Notes: generated by a model not told the origin, from the letters alone. A stretch of 64,000 bases of DNA from Aureispira sp. CCB-QB1 (GCF_000724545.1 NZ_JHBV01000025.1:37021-101020); one strand, 5' to 3'; shown: positions 52,571-61,421, counted from the stretch's first letter. Numbers and translations are program-made.

Positions 52571-54364
52571 TTAGAAGATAATTCTTGTATAAGGCATCTT
52601 TTTTCGCAAGGCTTCAATTTCTTCTTTCGAAATTGGATTAAAATTAAGCGTCAAACGGCGCAATTTTTTCAGTTGTGTAATTTCTTCAGGAATGCTTGTA
52701 ATTTGATTAAAACTCAAATCTAAACTGACTAATTGTTGAAGTTGGGTAATCTCTTTCGGGATTTCTTTAATTTGATTGCTACCTAAGTTGAGTACTACCA
52801 ATGTTTTGCATTGAGTCAATACTTTAGGAAACGCTGTTATTTTATTTTCTTGTAATTTTAGCTGTCGCAATCGTTGTAGTTGCTTAAAATCTTCAGGCAA
52901 GGTGCTGATTTGATTGTATGACAAATCTAAAGCGACAAGATTTTTCCAATGGCTAACGACCGCAGGTAAGGAAGGCATCTTATTATTGGATAGGGCAACT
53001 TGTTTTAAGCTCTTGAGTTGCGCAAAAGAAGCGGGCAAGTCAGTTACCGCATTGTTATACAAATAAAAATTTTCCAATCGTTTTAATTTTCCAATGGTTT
53101 CGGGCAAGCTCTTGAGTGGATTGCTACGCAAGTCTAATGTTTTTAATTGTTGTAAATTGCCAATAGAACTAGGAAGTTGTGCAATTTTGTTAAAACTTAA
53201 ATCCAACTCTTGTAAGTTTTGGAGGGCACCCAAATTGGATGAAATTTGCTCTATTTTATTATCCATCAAATCCAAACTTTCTAAGGAAATCAGTTCAAAC
53301 AACTCAGGGGGAAGCACGGTTAATTCATTATCCATTAAATCCAATACCTTAATTTTAGGCATGTTTTTAATATAAGTTGGAATGTGTAGGAGTTTGGTAG
53401 AACTAAAATCGAGATGCTCTAAATTAGGAATTTGAGTAATTAGTTCTGGAATTTTGTAAAATGGGTTCACACTCAAATCCAAGCGTTTTAATTGTATCAT
53501 ATTAACAATGTTTTTAGGCAGGGTTTGAATTTTATTTGAACCTAAATTGAGGGTTTCTAAAGAAGGAAGCGATGTTATGGCAATTGGAAACGTTTTTAGT
53601 CGATTTGAATTGATATTCAGTTCTTGAAGCGCACTTAATTGCCCAAAGGACAAGGGCACACTATCCAAATTGTTGCGATACAAATTGAGTAATTTCAACT
53701 TAACAAAACCACTCCAGTCATGTGGTAGTTCTCGGATTTGATTATAGGTTAATTTGAGCTGTTCTAATCGAGGCAATTGGGCTAAATTAGTCGGAAAATA
53801 AGTCAAATGATTATTAGAATAGTCAACTACTTTTAGCTTAGATGCTGCTGCTGAAGTATGAAGCTCATCGATAATTCGAGAAATTCCACGTTGCTTAAAA
53901 TTGGCTTGAATGGCTTGGTGTAGACTATCAAACGCTAAAGGAGAAGCACCATATCGGGTGAAATGATAAATGGAATCTCTTCGCAAACTTTTGACATTGT
54001 AAAGCGTAAAATGCGTTAGCTTAGGAAGCTGCAAAGCGGCTCTGAAATCATAATGGTGGGGGCGGTCTACGACGATTTTTAATTGTTTGACGCCTTTGAC
54101 CTTGGACAGTTGGTTTAAGGTATTTTGTCCATAAGTGCTATCTTTTAAATGTATATAGAGCTTTTTAAATTTTCCTTTATTAAAATCAGAAAATACAGTT
54201 GTTCCTAGCGGATCAGTATTAAAATGAAAATCTAAATAAGGAGCCCACTTTGCTTTTTTTATCTTCTTTTGAATTACTTCAGGAGCTTGTCGCTCTGTTA
54301 GACGCAGTTTGTATTGGCAAGAATAAAGGATTGAAAGGATAAGCCCTAATAAAAGATATTTCAT
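52571..54364 (-). CDS. Leucine-rich-repeat lipoprotein, 18 uninterrupted repeats
   Basis: The 597-residue protein has a lipoprotein signal (KYLLLGLILSILYSCQYK; Cys at residue 16). A mixed N-terminal region (about 20-170) is followed by 18 back-to-back LRRs of exactly 23 residues (about 175-590), consensus LxxLDLxxNxIxxLPxxIxxLxx, matching the bacterial/plant Ras-group LRR style. No insertions or loss of register are seen; the last unit is capped by KEEIEALRKKMP. It should form one long solenoid on the cell envelope, a likely protein- or ligand-binding surface. It starts 8 bp after the upstream membrane protein gene, so the two form an operon. Confidence 0.88.
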   Translation of the reverse strand: MKYLLLGLILSILYSCQYKLRLTERQAPEVIQKKIKKAKWAPYLDFHFNTDPLGTTVFSDFNKGKFKKLYIHLKDSTYGQNTLNQLSKVKGVKQLKIVVDRPHHYDFRAALQLPKLTHFTLYNVKSLRRDSIYHFTRYGASPLAFDSLHQAIQANFKQRGISRIIDELHTSAAASKLKVVDYSNNHLTYFPTNLAQLPRLEQLKLTYNQIRELPHDWSGFVKLKLLNLYRNNLDSVPLSFGQLSALQELNINSNRLKTFPIAITSLPSLETLNLGSNKIQTLPKNIVNMIQLKRLDLSVNPFYKIPELITQIPNLEHLDFSSTKLLHIPTYIKNMPKIKVLDLMDNELTVLPPELFELISLESLDLMDNKIEQISSNLGALQNLQELDLSFNKIAQLPSSIGNLQQLKTLDLRSNPLKSLPETIGKLKRLENFYLYNNAVTDLPASFAQLKSLKQVALSNNKMPSLPAVVSHWKNLVALDLSYNQISTLPEDFKQLQRLRQLKLQENKITAFPKVLTQCKTLVVLNLGSNQIKEIPKEITQLQQLVSLDLSFNQITSIPEEITQLKKLRRLTLNFNPISKEEIEALRKKMPYTRIIF

Positions 54365-54372
54365 ATTTAGGA

Positions 54373-55014
54373 TTAAAATAGTTTGGTACTAATGTACCCT
54401 AGGTGAATAAAGAATACCCAAATTACCAAAGGTAAATGAATAAAAAGCTTGGGATGGAATATTTTATAAATGAAAAAATATAAAGTAACTAGTAGGAGTG
54501 TTATTAACGTAATTAAAAAATTAACAGAAAGCCAATTATTAACTTCATTTAACATATAAGAACGAATCGTGCAACAGAAACTAGCAATACTAACGGCTTG
54601 CATGATTTTTAATGCCCAAAAAAAGTATTGGTTGGTGTCGTTATAGAGTGCCCAAGTTAGAAAATAAATGATGAGAACAATAAGTCCAATAGATTGTAGT
54701 ATTGTTGCTGTAGGATAAGGAATCAATTGAAAAAAAACACCTACTAGAAGCATATTAGCTCCTAGAAAACGTAAAATATCGATAGGTTTGTTACTTTTAA
54801 ACGGTCTTGCTTTATAATTTAAGCTGAATTGGGTTAAAATAATGAGTCCAATACCAAGTTCTGCACTGAGCAAAAGAGAGGCGTAGCCCAAGAAGTACAA
54901 AATGAGACTACAGGATGCTATACCCAATTGCCAAATAATAGTTTTTAGTGGACGAGGGTTATGTGGTAGTTGTGGTGGTAGTTGATTGGGATTGTCTAAT
55001 ATTTCTTGAGTCAT
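54373..55014 (-). CDS. Six- to seven-TM membrane protein, co-transcribed with the LRR gene
   Basis: The 213-residue protein starts at the ATG at 55012-55014; a TTG at 55047 would add 11 residues. After a Pro/Asn-rich cytoplasmic N terminus (NPNQLPPQLPHNPRPLK) there are six or seven hydrophobic helices. No family recognised. It lies 8 bp upstream of the LRR lipoprotein gene on the same strand. A doubled repeat element sits directly in front (55046-55144) and thus in its promoter region. Confidence 0.6.
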   Translation of the reverse strand: MTQEILDNPNQLPPQLPHNPRPLKTIIWQLGIASCSLILYFLGYASLLLSAELGIGLIILTQFSLNYKARPFKSNKPIDILRFLGANMLLVGVFFQLIPYPTATILQSIGLIVLIIYFLTWALYNDTNQYFFWALKIMQAVSIASFCCTIRSYMLNEVNNWLSVNFLITLITLLLVTLYFFIYKIFHPKLFIHLPLVIWVFFIHLGYISTKLF

Positions 55015-55045
55015 ACGAATTTTTTTTGGACGATTACTTAAATCC

Positions 55046-55144
55046 AATAGTTGGTTGGAACCACGCAGTAGCAGCGCAGCTAACTAAAAGCGCAGCGCTC
55101 ACGGAGTACCACGCAGTAGCAGCGAGGCTAATCAACGAACTATT
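55046..55144. repeat. Doubled dispersed repeat (two R1 cores with inverted outer ends)
   Basis: Starts AATAGTTGGTTGGAACCACG then CAGTAGCAGCGCAGCTAACT, then a linker AAAAGCGCAGCGCTCACGGA, a second CCACGCAGTAGCAGCGAGGC, and ends TAATCAACGAACTATT, the reverse complement of the left end. Two cores are thus bracketed by inverted AATAGTT(C/G)GTTG ends. Confidence 0.85.
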
Positions 55145-55239
55145 ATTATTAAATACATAGCAACAATATCTTTTTAATAAAACGATTGGAGCGTCAAAGA
55201 GTTTTGAAGTGACTTTGAAACCTTACATAATTAGACAAA

Positions 55240-55800
55240 ATGAAAATATATCTTAAAAATATGGTTTGTCATCGTTGTACAATAATGGTACAAGCTATCC
55301 TTGAAGAATTACATATTCCTTATACATCTATACAACTAGGAGAGATAGCGTTAAAAGAGGCACTTAGCCACGAGCAAAAAAAAGTATTGTTGCAACGATT
55401 TCATGCTATTGGTTTTGAATGGATTAGTGATAAAAAGTCACAGACAATAGATCGAATAAAAACGCTTATTATTGAATTGGTGCATCACAATGACAATACT
55501 TTAGTTGATAACTTATCTTCCTATTTGTCCAAGGCCTTGTTACAAAGTTATGCTACTTTAAGCACCTTGTTTTCTGAGGTTGAAAATCAAACGATCGAGC
55601 ATTATTATATTGCTCAAAAAATTGAAAAAGTCAAAGAGTTATTGATGTACGACGAGTTGACATTGAGTGAAATAGCATTCAAACTTAATTATAGTAGTGT
55701 AGGGCATTTGAGTCGTCAGTTTAAGAAAGTAACGGGCTTTACACCCACTTATTTTAAACAGTTAAAAGATAAAAAAAGACAGCAATTGGATAAGTTGTAA
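55240..55800 (+). CDS. AraC-type regulator with N-terminal HMA-like metal-binding domain
   Basis: The 186-residue protein joins an N-terminal heavy-metal-associated-like fold (MKIYLKNMVCHRCTIMV, two Cys at about 10 and 13; to about residue 65) to a C-terminal AraC HTH region (about 105-180, LTLSEIAFKLNYSSVGHLSR then QFKKVTGFTPTYF). It lies 160 bp upstream of the copper ATPase on the same strand, so copper-responsive control of that gene is the simplest reading. The HMA Cys pair spacing is CxxC as in copper chaperones. Such HMA-AraC proteins beside copper ATPases recur in Bacteroidota. Confidence 0.82.
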   Translation: MKIYLKNMVCHRCTIMVQAILEELHIPYTSIQLGEIALKEALSHEQKKVLLQRFHAIGFEWISDKKSQTIDRIKTLIIELVHHNDNTLVDNLSSYLSKALLQSYATLSTLFSEVENQTIEHYYIAQKIEKVKELLMYDELTLSEIAFKLNYSSVGHLSRQFKKVTGFTPTYFKQLKDKKRQQLDKL

Positions 55801-55960
55801 TAATGATGCAAACCCTTCTAAAAATTGTGCAACAACTTTTAGTCTTTATGCCCTATTTTTGTGATAACAGTTGGTTAAAGATCTAACAGACTATTATTAG
55901 TAAACTAATTCGATGCCCTTACGGGGAATAATCTAATAGAATTAAAACGAATAAAAAATC

Positions 55961-58153
55961 ATGAAAATATACGATATAGAAGGTTTGTCCTGTGCATCCT
56001 GTGCTTCAAGCGCTCAAAATGTCTTGGGGCGTATGGAAGGAGTAAAAGAGGTACGTGTCAATTATGCGACCAAGACAGCAGCAGTTGATACAACGATTAG
56101 CACACTCACCATAGACGTTTTGAACAATAAACTAGAGCGTTTAGGATTTGTTTTGCATCCCAAAAACAAAGACAGCCATACCCAACGCCGAGTGCGAGAA
56201 CAAGAAGCATTGAGCACGCTAAAAAAAGAACTTCTGATAGGAGCTGTCTTTGCATTCCCTCTTTTTATTATAGCCATGTTTGTTCCAACAATTCCTTACA
56301 GCAATTATATTATGTTTGCTTTGACTCTGCCAATTTTGGGTTGGACAGGACAACGTTTTTTTATTAGTGCAGCCAAGCAAGCCAGTATATTGAAGGTAAA
56401 TATGGATAGCTTAGTGGCTTTAGGGACAGGAACCGCATTTTTGTTTAGTACATTCAATACCTTTTTTCCTCAAGTGTTAGAATCCAATGGCATGGTGCCG
56501 CATGTTTATTTTGAGGCAGTTGGCGTATTGTTGGTGTTTGTTTTGTTGGGCAAATATTTAGAAACGAAAGCAAGTCAACAAACTTCTTCTGCCATAGAGG
56601 AACTATTGGCAATGCAAGCAACTACGGTGCAATTGCTAGAAAATGGAGTAGAAAAACAATTGCCAATAGAAGTCATCCAAGCAGGAGATGTATTAAAAAT
56701 TCGTCCTGGTGATATTATACCTCTAGATGGTGTTTTAGTAGAGGGGACAGCAAGTGTTGACGAAAGTATGTTGACAGGAGAGTCTTTTTTGGTAACTAAA
56801 AAGCAAGGAGATAAAGTCTTTGGAGGTACAATTTTGCAGCAAGGGAGTTTTACGATGGAAGTAAAACGAATCGGAGAAGATACAGTGTTGGCTCAAATTA
56901 TAGCTTTGGTGGAAGAAGCCCAAAATACTAAAGTTCCCATTCAAAAGTTGGTGGATAAAATTGCAGCGGTATTTGTACCCGTAGTGATGTTGATTGCTTT
57001 GTTTACGTTCTTGATTTGGTGGGCAAATGGGATGTGGGTAGAAGGTTTGGTAAATGCTGTAGCGGTGTTGGTAGTTGCCTGTCCTTGTGCTTTGGGCTTA
57101 GCTACTCCAACGGCAATTACTGTGGGTATTGGAGCTGCTGCTCGAAAAGGTATTCTAATGCAAAATGTAGCCGCAATCGAAGCAGCCAAAGATATTGATA
57201 GTATTGTGTTGGACAAAACAGGAACCATTACGGAAGGAAAACCCCAAGTAACAACTGTTGCATGGAAATCAGGTTTAAGTAATCAAGAATTTTTGGAGGC
57301 AGTTATCTGGGGGTTAGAAAATGAGTCTGAACATCCCATCGCCAAGGCATTGGTTGCGCATTATCAAGAGCAAGGAAAAAGGCATTCGTTTGTGATACAA
57401 AATTTTGAAAACCATTCTGGCTTTGGATTGAGTGCCACCGTTGGAGATGATTTGTATTGGTTGGGCAATCAAGCTCTTTTGAAGCTACAAAATATAACCA
57501 TTGACAAAGAGTTGGAAGGAGTGGCAAAAGCTTGCTTGAGTGCTGCTAAAACCTTGGTGTTTTTTGTAAAAGGGCAAGAGGTGTTGAGTGTTATTGGTTT
57601 GAGCGATGTGGTAAAAGCACACGCCAAAGAAGCAATCAAAACACTCCAGCAACAAGGCAAAACGATTTATATGTTGACAGGGGACAACGAAGGCACGGCA
57701 GCTCATGTGGCACAAGAAGTGGGAATAACGGAATATCAGTCGAATGTATTGCCCCAAGATAAGATTGCTTTTGTTAAAAAATTGCAAGCTAGCCAAAAAG
57801 GCGTTATGATGGTTGGTGATGGCATTAATGATGCCCCCGCCTTGGCACAAGCTAATATAGGTGTTGCCATGAACAACGGTACTTCTGTTGCTATTAGTAG
57901 TGCGGATATTGTGTTGCGTCAAAATGATTTAAGGCAATTAGAGATAATTTTATCTACCTCTAAGCAAATGTTACAGATTATTCGACAAAATTTATTTTGG
58001 GCATTTATTTATAATATCTTACTAATTCCAATTGCTGCTGGTGTGCTCTATGCTTGGGGCATTTTATTAAACCCAATGGTAGCAGGTGGCGCAATGGCTT
58101 TAAGTTCTGTTTTTGTTGTTGCTAATAGCTTGCGCTTGAAAAAAATTGGATAA
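55961..58153 (+). CDS. copA: Copper-translocating P1B-type ATPase
   Basis: The 730-residue pump exports Cu(I) from the cytosol. It has one N-terminal HMA domain (GLSCASCASSAQ; CxxC at about 11-14), eight TM helices, the CPC intramembrane site (VACPCALGLATPT, near 373), actuator motif LTGES, phosphorylation site DKTGT (near 417), SEHPIA (near 458), TGDN (near 572) and GDGINDAPAL (near 620). C-terminal TM residues (WAFIYNILLIP and MALSSVFVV) match the Cu(I) group P1B-1. A stem terminator overlaps the next gene's 3' end. Control by the HMA-AraC regulator upstream is inferred. Confidence 0.95.
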   Translation: MKIYDIEGLSCASCASSAQNVLGRMEGVKEVRVNYATKTAAVDTTISTLTIDVLNNKLERLGFVLHPKNKDSHTQRRVREQEALSTLKKELLIGAVFAFPLFIIAMFVPTIPYSNYIMFALTLPILGWTGQRFFISAAKQASILKVNMDSLVALGTGTAFLFSTFNTFFPQVLESNGMVPHVYFEAVGVLLVFVLLGKYLETKASQQTSSAIEELLAMQATTVQLLENGVEKQLPIEVIQAGDVLKIRPGDIIPLDGVLVEGTASVDESMLTGESFLVTKKQGDKVFGGTILQQGSFTMEVKRIGEDTVLAQIIALVEEAQNTKVPIQKLVDKIAAVFVPVVMLIALFTFLIWWANGMWVEGLVNAVAVLVVACPCALGLATPTAITVGIGAAARKGILMQNVAAIEAAKDIDSIVLDKTGTITEGKPQVTTVAWKSGLSNQEFLEAVIWGLENESEHPIAKALVAHYQEQGKRHSFVIQNFENHSGFGLSATVGDDLYWLGNQALLKLQNITIDKELEGVAKACLSAAKTLVFFVKGQEVLSVIGLSDVVKAHAKEAIKTLQQQGKTIYMLTGDNEGTAAHVAQEVGITEYQSNVLPQDKIAFVKKLQASQKGVMMVGDGINDAPALAQANIGVAMNNGTSVAISSADIVLRQNDLRQLEIILSTSKQMLQIIRQNLFWAFIYNILLIPIAAGVLYAWGILLNPMVAGGAMALSSVFVVANSLRLKKIG

Positions 58154-58159
58154 ACAAAG

Positions 58160-58190
58160 AGTGGGCTTAGTAGATAGCTAAGCCACTTTT
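58160..58190 (+). terminator. Terminator of copA, located in the 3' codons of the convergent gene
   Basis: AGTGGGCTTAG (58160-58170) pairs with CTAAGCCACT (58178-58187) with one bulge and is followed by TTTT. It lies over the last seven codons of the rhodanese gene. Confidence 0.7.
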
Positions 58191-58745
58191 AACTAACTTT
58201 AAATTGGTTCTATTGCCAACATGAATTTTATCAGTAGCACCATTTTTATCATAAATAGAATTGCCTTCGTTTTTCCATCCAATTAAGCCGTCTTCGAGTA
58301 CTTGAACGTCTGTGAAACCCATTAATTTGAGGTATTGAGCAACAACAGTACTTCGGTTTTTATTGGCTGAATAAACAATGACTCTAGCTTTTCTAGAAAC
58401 CATCCAAACACGTTCTATAGAAAAATCTTTATAGCCAGTTCTTCTTGCACCTTGAATGTGACTAATTTCATATTCTTCCTTTGAGCGGGCATCAATAATA
58501 ATGATTTGCTCTCTGTTGTTGGTTTTTATAACATATTCTAATTCTTTAGCAAGAATAGGAGGGATGCGGATGTTTTCAGGATCTTTGCAATAAGCTTCAA
58601 AATCAGGAAGTTCGTTAGGAGATAAAGCAGCAGCGTCTTGACTACTAGAGGGAGAAAACCCAAAAGGATCGTTTTGGGCAAAAGAATAAGTAGCATTATT
58701 CAATATGAAAAAACATATTAAACATGCCATTAAAATAGTTTTCAT
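58167..58745 (-). CDS. Secreted rhodanese-like protein lacking the catalytic Cys
   Basis: The 192-residue protein has a signal peptide (MKTILMACLICFFILNNATY, then SFAQ) and a single rhodanese domain (about 65-165: IIIDARSKEEYEISHIQGAR, VWMVSRKARVIVYSANKNRS split at its loop, VQVLEDGLIGWKNEG). In the active loop the Cys of the usual C-x-x-G-x-R-S is Ser (SANKNRS), so sulfur transfer is not expected. It may bind anions, phosphate-like groups or partner proteins in the periplasm. It converges with copA (13-bp gap); a link to copper handling is only positional. Confidence 0.8.
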   Translation of the reverse strand: MKTILMACLICFFILNNATYSFAQNDPFGFSPSSSQDAAALSPNELPDFEAYCKDPENIRIPPILAKELEYVIKTNNREQIIIIDARSKEEYEISHIQGARRTGYKDFSIERVWMVSRKARVIVYSANKNRSTVVAQYLKLMGFTDVQVLEDGLIGWKNEGNSIYDKNGATDKIHVGNRTNLKLVKSGLAIY

Positions 58746-59320
58746 TTTAAAGGTGTTTAAAATCTCAGGGAATAAATTCTAAGTAAATTAGTGGGACATA
58801 CTTAGAATCTATGATTCAACTTTTTTCTTAACTAAAATCAAGCCATTTTTTGATGATTTATTGGTGTAATAAGCTTTGAAAATGCTAATGTCTCCTTATT
58901 CAATTAAATAGCCAAGAAAAATTACATTTAAAAAATTGTTTATTGGGATTCATTCCTTGTTTTATTGTCAACAGAACAGAATGACAATGGCTTTTATAAT
59001 TCTTTATTTACTGATGGAAATAATGGGTTGTTTTTTTATTAAAGAAGAATATAAAGCAATTGCTTTCTCTTAAAAATACAGAAAGTCTCTTAGGTAGATT
59101 TTTGAAACTCTATGAAGTTAAACAACATAATTGGGGAGATTGTTTTTTATGTTGTAGTAGAATGTTTCGAAAAGAAATATACTAGATTTGTTCTTTTAAA
59201 AAAGTTTTTTTTGCTAGAATCATTAACATTGCTATTATGGTAGCTTAAAACAAAAATGCCCTCCCTTTCTACAGGAGAGCATCTTCTAAAAAAAATCACC
59301 AAGTCTATTTTTATTTATCT
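58746..59320. other. 575-bp AT-rich gap
   Basis: Only the SDR terminator (59252-59282) is identifiable. The rest shows no ORF, repeat copy or clear promoter. Confidence 0.5.
59252..59282 (-). terminator. Terminator of the SDR gene
   Basis: ATGC-C-CTCC pairs with GGAG-A-GCAT (one mismatch, 9-nt loop), followed on the minus strand by TTTTTG, 39 bases after the stop codon. Confidence 0.75.
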
Positions 59321-60073
59321 TTATATCTGACTTAAACCACCATCAATAGATAGCTCAATGCCATTAATAAAACTAGCATCATTACTAGCCAAGAAAACAG
59401 CAGCACTTGCAATTTCATTGGATTCACCAAAACGTTTAAGAGGTACACTAGCAGCAAAACCAGCACCCATTTCTTCAACATCTTTAGGTGTCATCCCTTC
59501 CATTTTGTCATAGATAGGTGTTCCGATAGGACCAGGAGCGATGCTATTGACACGAATTTTTCTAGGCGCAAGTTCTGTGGTTAATACACGAGCATACGCA
59601 CGCAAAGCACCTTTGGTAGCACTGTAAATACCAGCTCCTTCAAATCCTTTTTGATGAACAATTGAGGTATTGAAAATAACACTTGCACCATCATTTAAGT
59701 GAGGGATGGCTTCTTTTAATAAGAAAGCAGGTCCTTTTATATTAATGTCGAAGGTGGTGTCAAAGAGTTCTTCAGAGATTTGATCCGCAGGTGCAAATTG
59801 AGCAACTCCTGCATTGACAAAAATAACATCTATTTTGCCATAAGTATTAACGGCCTCTTCTATCAATCGTTTGTTATCGGCTAGACTCGCTTGATTGGCT
59901 AGAACAGCTTTAAAGTCTCCACTGAGTTGAGCAGAAGCTTCGTCCAAGGCTTCTTGGCGTCTACCAGAGAACACTACTTTTGCTCCTTCCTCCAAGAAAT
60001 GTTGTACAGTAGCAAAACCAATTCCTGAATTACCTCCTGTAATAACGGCTACCTTGTTTTCTAATTTTTTCAT
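59321..60073 (-). CDS. Short-chain dehydrogenase/reductase
   Basis: The 250-residue NAD(P)-dependent oxidoreductase has the classical SDR set: TGGNSGIGFA (about 12-21), VNAG (NAGVAQFAP, about 87), catalytic Ser region NTSIVHQKG, YSATK (Tyr about 149, Lys 153) and PGPIGTP. The Arg at the end of strand 2 (VVFSGRRQEAL) suggests NADPH preference. It is similar to many generic SDRs, so substrate is unknown. Its promoter region carries an operator matching that of the TetR regulator upstream, suggesting repression by it and induction by a small hydrophobic or electrophilic compound. Confidence 0.9.
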   Translation of the reverse strand: MKKLENKVAVITGGNSGIGFATVQHFLEEGAKVVFSGRRQEALDEASAQLSGDFKAVLANQASLADNKRLIEEAVNTYGKIDVIFVNAGVAQFAPADQISEELFDTTFDINIKGPAFLLKEAIPHLNDGASVIFNTSIVHQKGFEGAGIYSATKGALRAYARVLTTELAPRKIRVNSIAPGPIGTPIYDKMEGMTPKDVEEMGAGFAASVPLKRFGESNEIASAAVFLASNDASFINGIELSIDGGLSQI

Positions 60074-60114
60074 TGTTTTAATTGTGTTTTAATTTTAATA
60101 ATTATAAAACTGGA

Positions 60115-60138
60115 AAATTAGACCAGTCTGTTTAATTT
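60115..60138. promoter_or_regulatory. TetR-type operator upstream of the SDR gene
   Basis: AAATTAGACCAGTCTGTTTA followed by ATTT: imperfect palindrome with AAATTA / TAATTT ends and an AGACC core. The same half-site ATTAGACC occurs upstream of the TetR gene (61049-61072). It sits 42 bases before the SDR ATG. Confidence 0.7.
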
Positions 60139-60223
60139 GAAATTGTAAAAAAAATAAGTAAATCTTTTATGACTGTTAATAATCTACGATAAGATTGCAT
60201 TCAATTACCTTGCAGTATATAGA

Positions 60224-60269
60224 ATAGTAGTTAGCTATGCTGCTACTGCGTGGTTTCAACGAACTATTG
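60224..60269 (-). repeat. Dispersed repeat R1, full copy, minus orientation
   Basis: Plus strand AATAGTAGTTAGCTATGCTG then CTACTGCGTGGTTTCAACGA and ACTATT, the reverse complement of the 22129 copy with few changes. Confidence 0.85.
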
Positions 60270-60428
60270 AGAAGTGAATTAAATACAAAATGCTCCTTTT
60301 TGGATAGAAAAAACTAAAGTAGGAGTAGATGATTAAGTTAACAATAAGAATTACTTAAGGTGCATATTAGCGTTAGCAGTTCGTCAAAAAAACTAATCAA
60401 CAATACTTATTTGTTATTTTGACAGAAT

Positions 60429-61022
60429 CTATGCATGCGCTTTAGCTGCAATAAACTCAAAAGTCATTTGATACCATTTGTCTAAATAGGTTCGATTATT
60501 TTGTGCTTTCATTCTAGAAAAAGCGCCTCCAATTCCCGCATGGATATATTCAGCGATATAAGAAGCAGAAAATTTGGTGGTAATCTCACCAAGATCTTGT
60601 CCTTCTTTGACACAAAGAGCAATTTCTTCAACAACTTCTTGAAAGTGTTGGTCTATTATTTTGCCAATATGTGTATTAATACCCGCTAATTCAATAGATA
60701 GGTTATTAATCAAACAACCAGCATTACAACCCTCTTTGTGATTGATATCAAGAATATATTCGTAGAAGTTACGCAACCGTTGAATAGGAGAAGGTTCTTT
60801 GCTATTCAAAAAAGAACGAATTAATTCTACGCTTTTGAAGCCATATAGTTTGATACTTTGCTCTACAAAATCTTCTTTACTACTAAAAAAATTATAGAAC
60901 GAACCTTTAGGAATGGCACAAGTTTTAAGTATTTCATTGATACCAACATTATGATACCCACTCTTTCGTATGAGTTCAGAACCTAATGCAATGATATCTT
61001 CTTTGTTATACTTATAACCCAT
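60429..61022 (-). CDS. TetR/AcrR-family transcriptional repressor
   Basis: The 197-residue repressor has an N-terminal TetR HTH (IIALGSELIRKSGYHNVGIN then EILKTCAIPKGSFYNFFSSK, about 9-48) and a helical ligand-binding domain. The C-terminal part resembles the YxaF/LmrA-like branch (C-terminal CNAGCLINNLSIELA with a conserved Cys). A palindromic operator lies 27 bases before its ATG and a matching site lies before the SDR gene 1 kb downstream, so it probably represses both. Ligand unknown. Confidence 0.9.
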   Translation of the reverse strand: MGYKYNKEDIIALGSELIRKSGYHNVGINEILKTCAIPKGSFYNFFSSKEDFVEQSIKLYGFKSVELIRSFLNSKEPSPIQRLRNFYEYILDINHKEGCNAGCLINNLSIELAGINTHIGKIIDQHFQEVVEEIALCVKEGQDLGEITTKFSASYIAEYIHAGIGGAFSRMKAQNNRTYLDKWYQMTFEFIAAKAHA

Positions 61023-61421
61023 TTTATAGAATGAAATATTTGAAAACCAAATTAGACCGTTCGGTTTAAATGAAATTACATTGACCTTAACGTTTGTTTT
61101 TTAGAAAGGTTTCAAAGATGATAACTTTTTTTGCAAAAAAATAAAAAAGTACCTTCTTATTAGCTTCCCAAGCTATTCTTTTATGTTATCAATATAAGCT
61201 TATTTGGCAAACCTCCTTAGAAGAAGATATTACAGGCTCATTACTTGGTAGAGCAATGAAATAGTTTAAATAATTAAGCGTGTATTATGATGATTTTTAG
61301 TGAACTATTAATGGAATAGTGTTCACAAATTTCTATTAGTTATCGTTATATTAAAAAGATACCTCATATCTACTTCACTTTTGGTGAAAATTTGACGATT
61401 ACATTATTGTTGATTCTTAAA
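61023..61421. other. 400-bp divergent region upstream of tetR and the T9SS protein
   Basis: Holds the tetR operator. Otherwise AT-rich with no gene, RNA or repeat copy supported. TTG at 61392 is in frame with the next gene but is not preferred. Confidence 0.45.
61049..61072. promoter_or_regulatory. TetR-type operator upstream of the tetR gene
   Basis: AAATTAGACCGTTCGGTTTA then AATG: dyad with core ACCG-TT-CGGT. It shares AAATTAGACC and GTTTAA at the same spacing with the site at 60115-60138, so both are read as operators of one TetR protein. Confidence 0.75.

Larger units (their letters stand above)
60074..60428. other. 355-bp gap between the SDR and tetR genes
   Basis: Contains the SDR operator and a full R1 repeat copy in minus orientation (60224-60269). 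A short GCGTTAGCAGTTCGTC stretch near 60373 may be a second decayed copy. No gene. Confidence 0.5.

Noticed and set aside
57485..57922. 145-codon antisense frame in copA
   Set aside because: Complement of the ATP-binding region; no independent coding signal.
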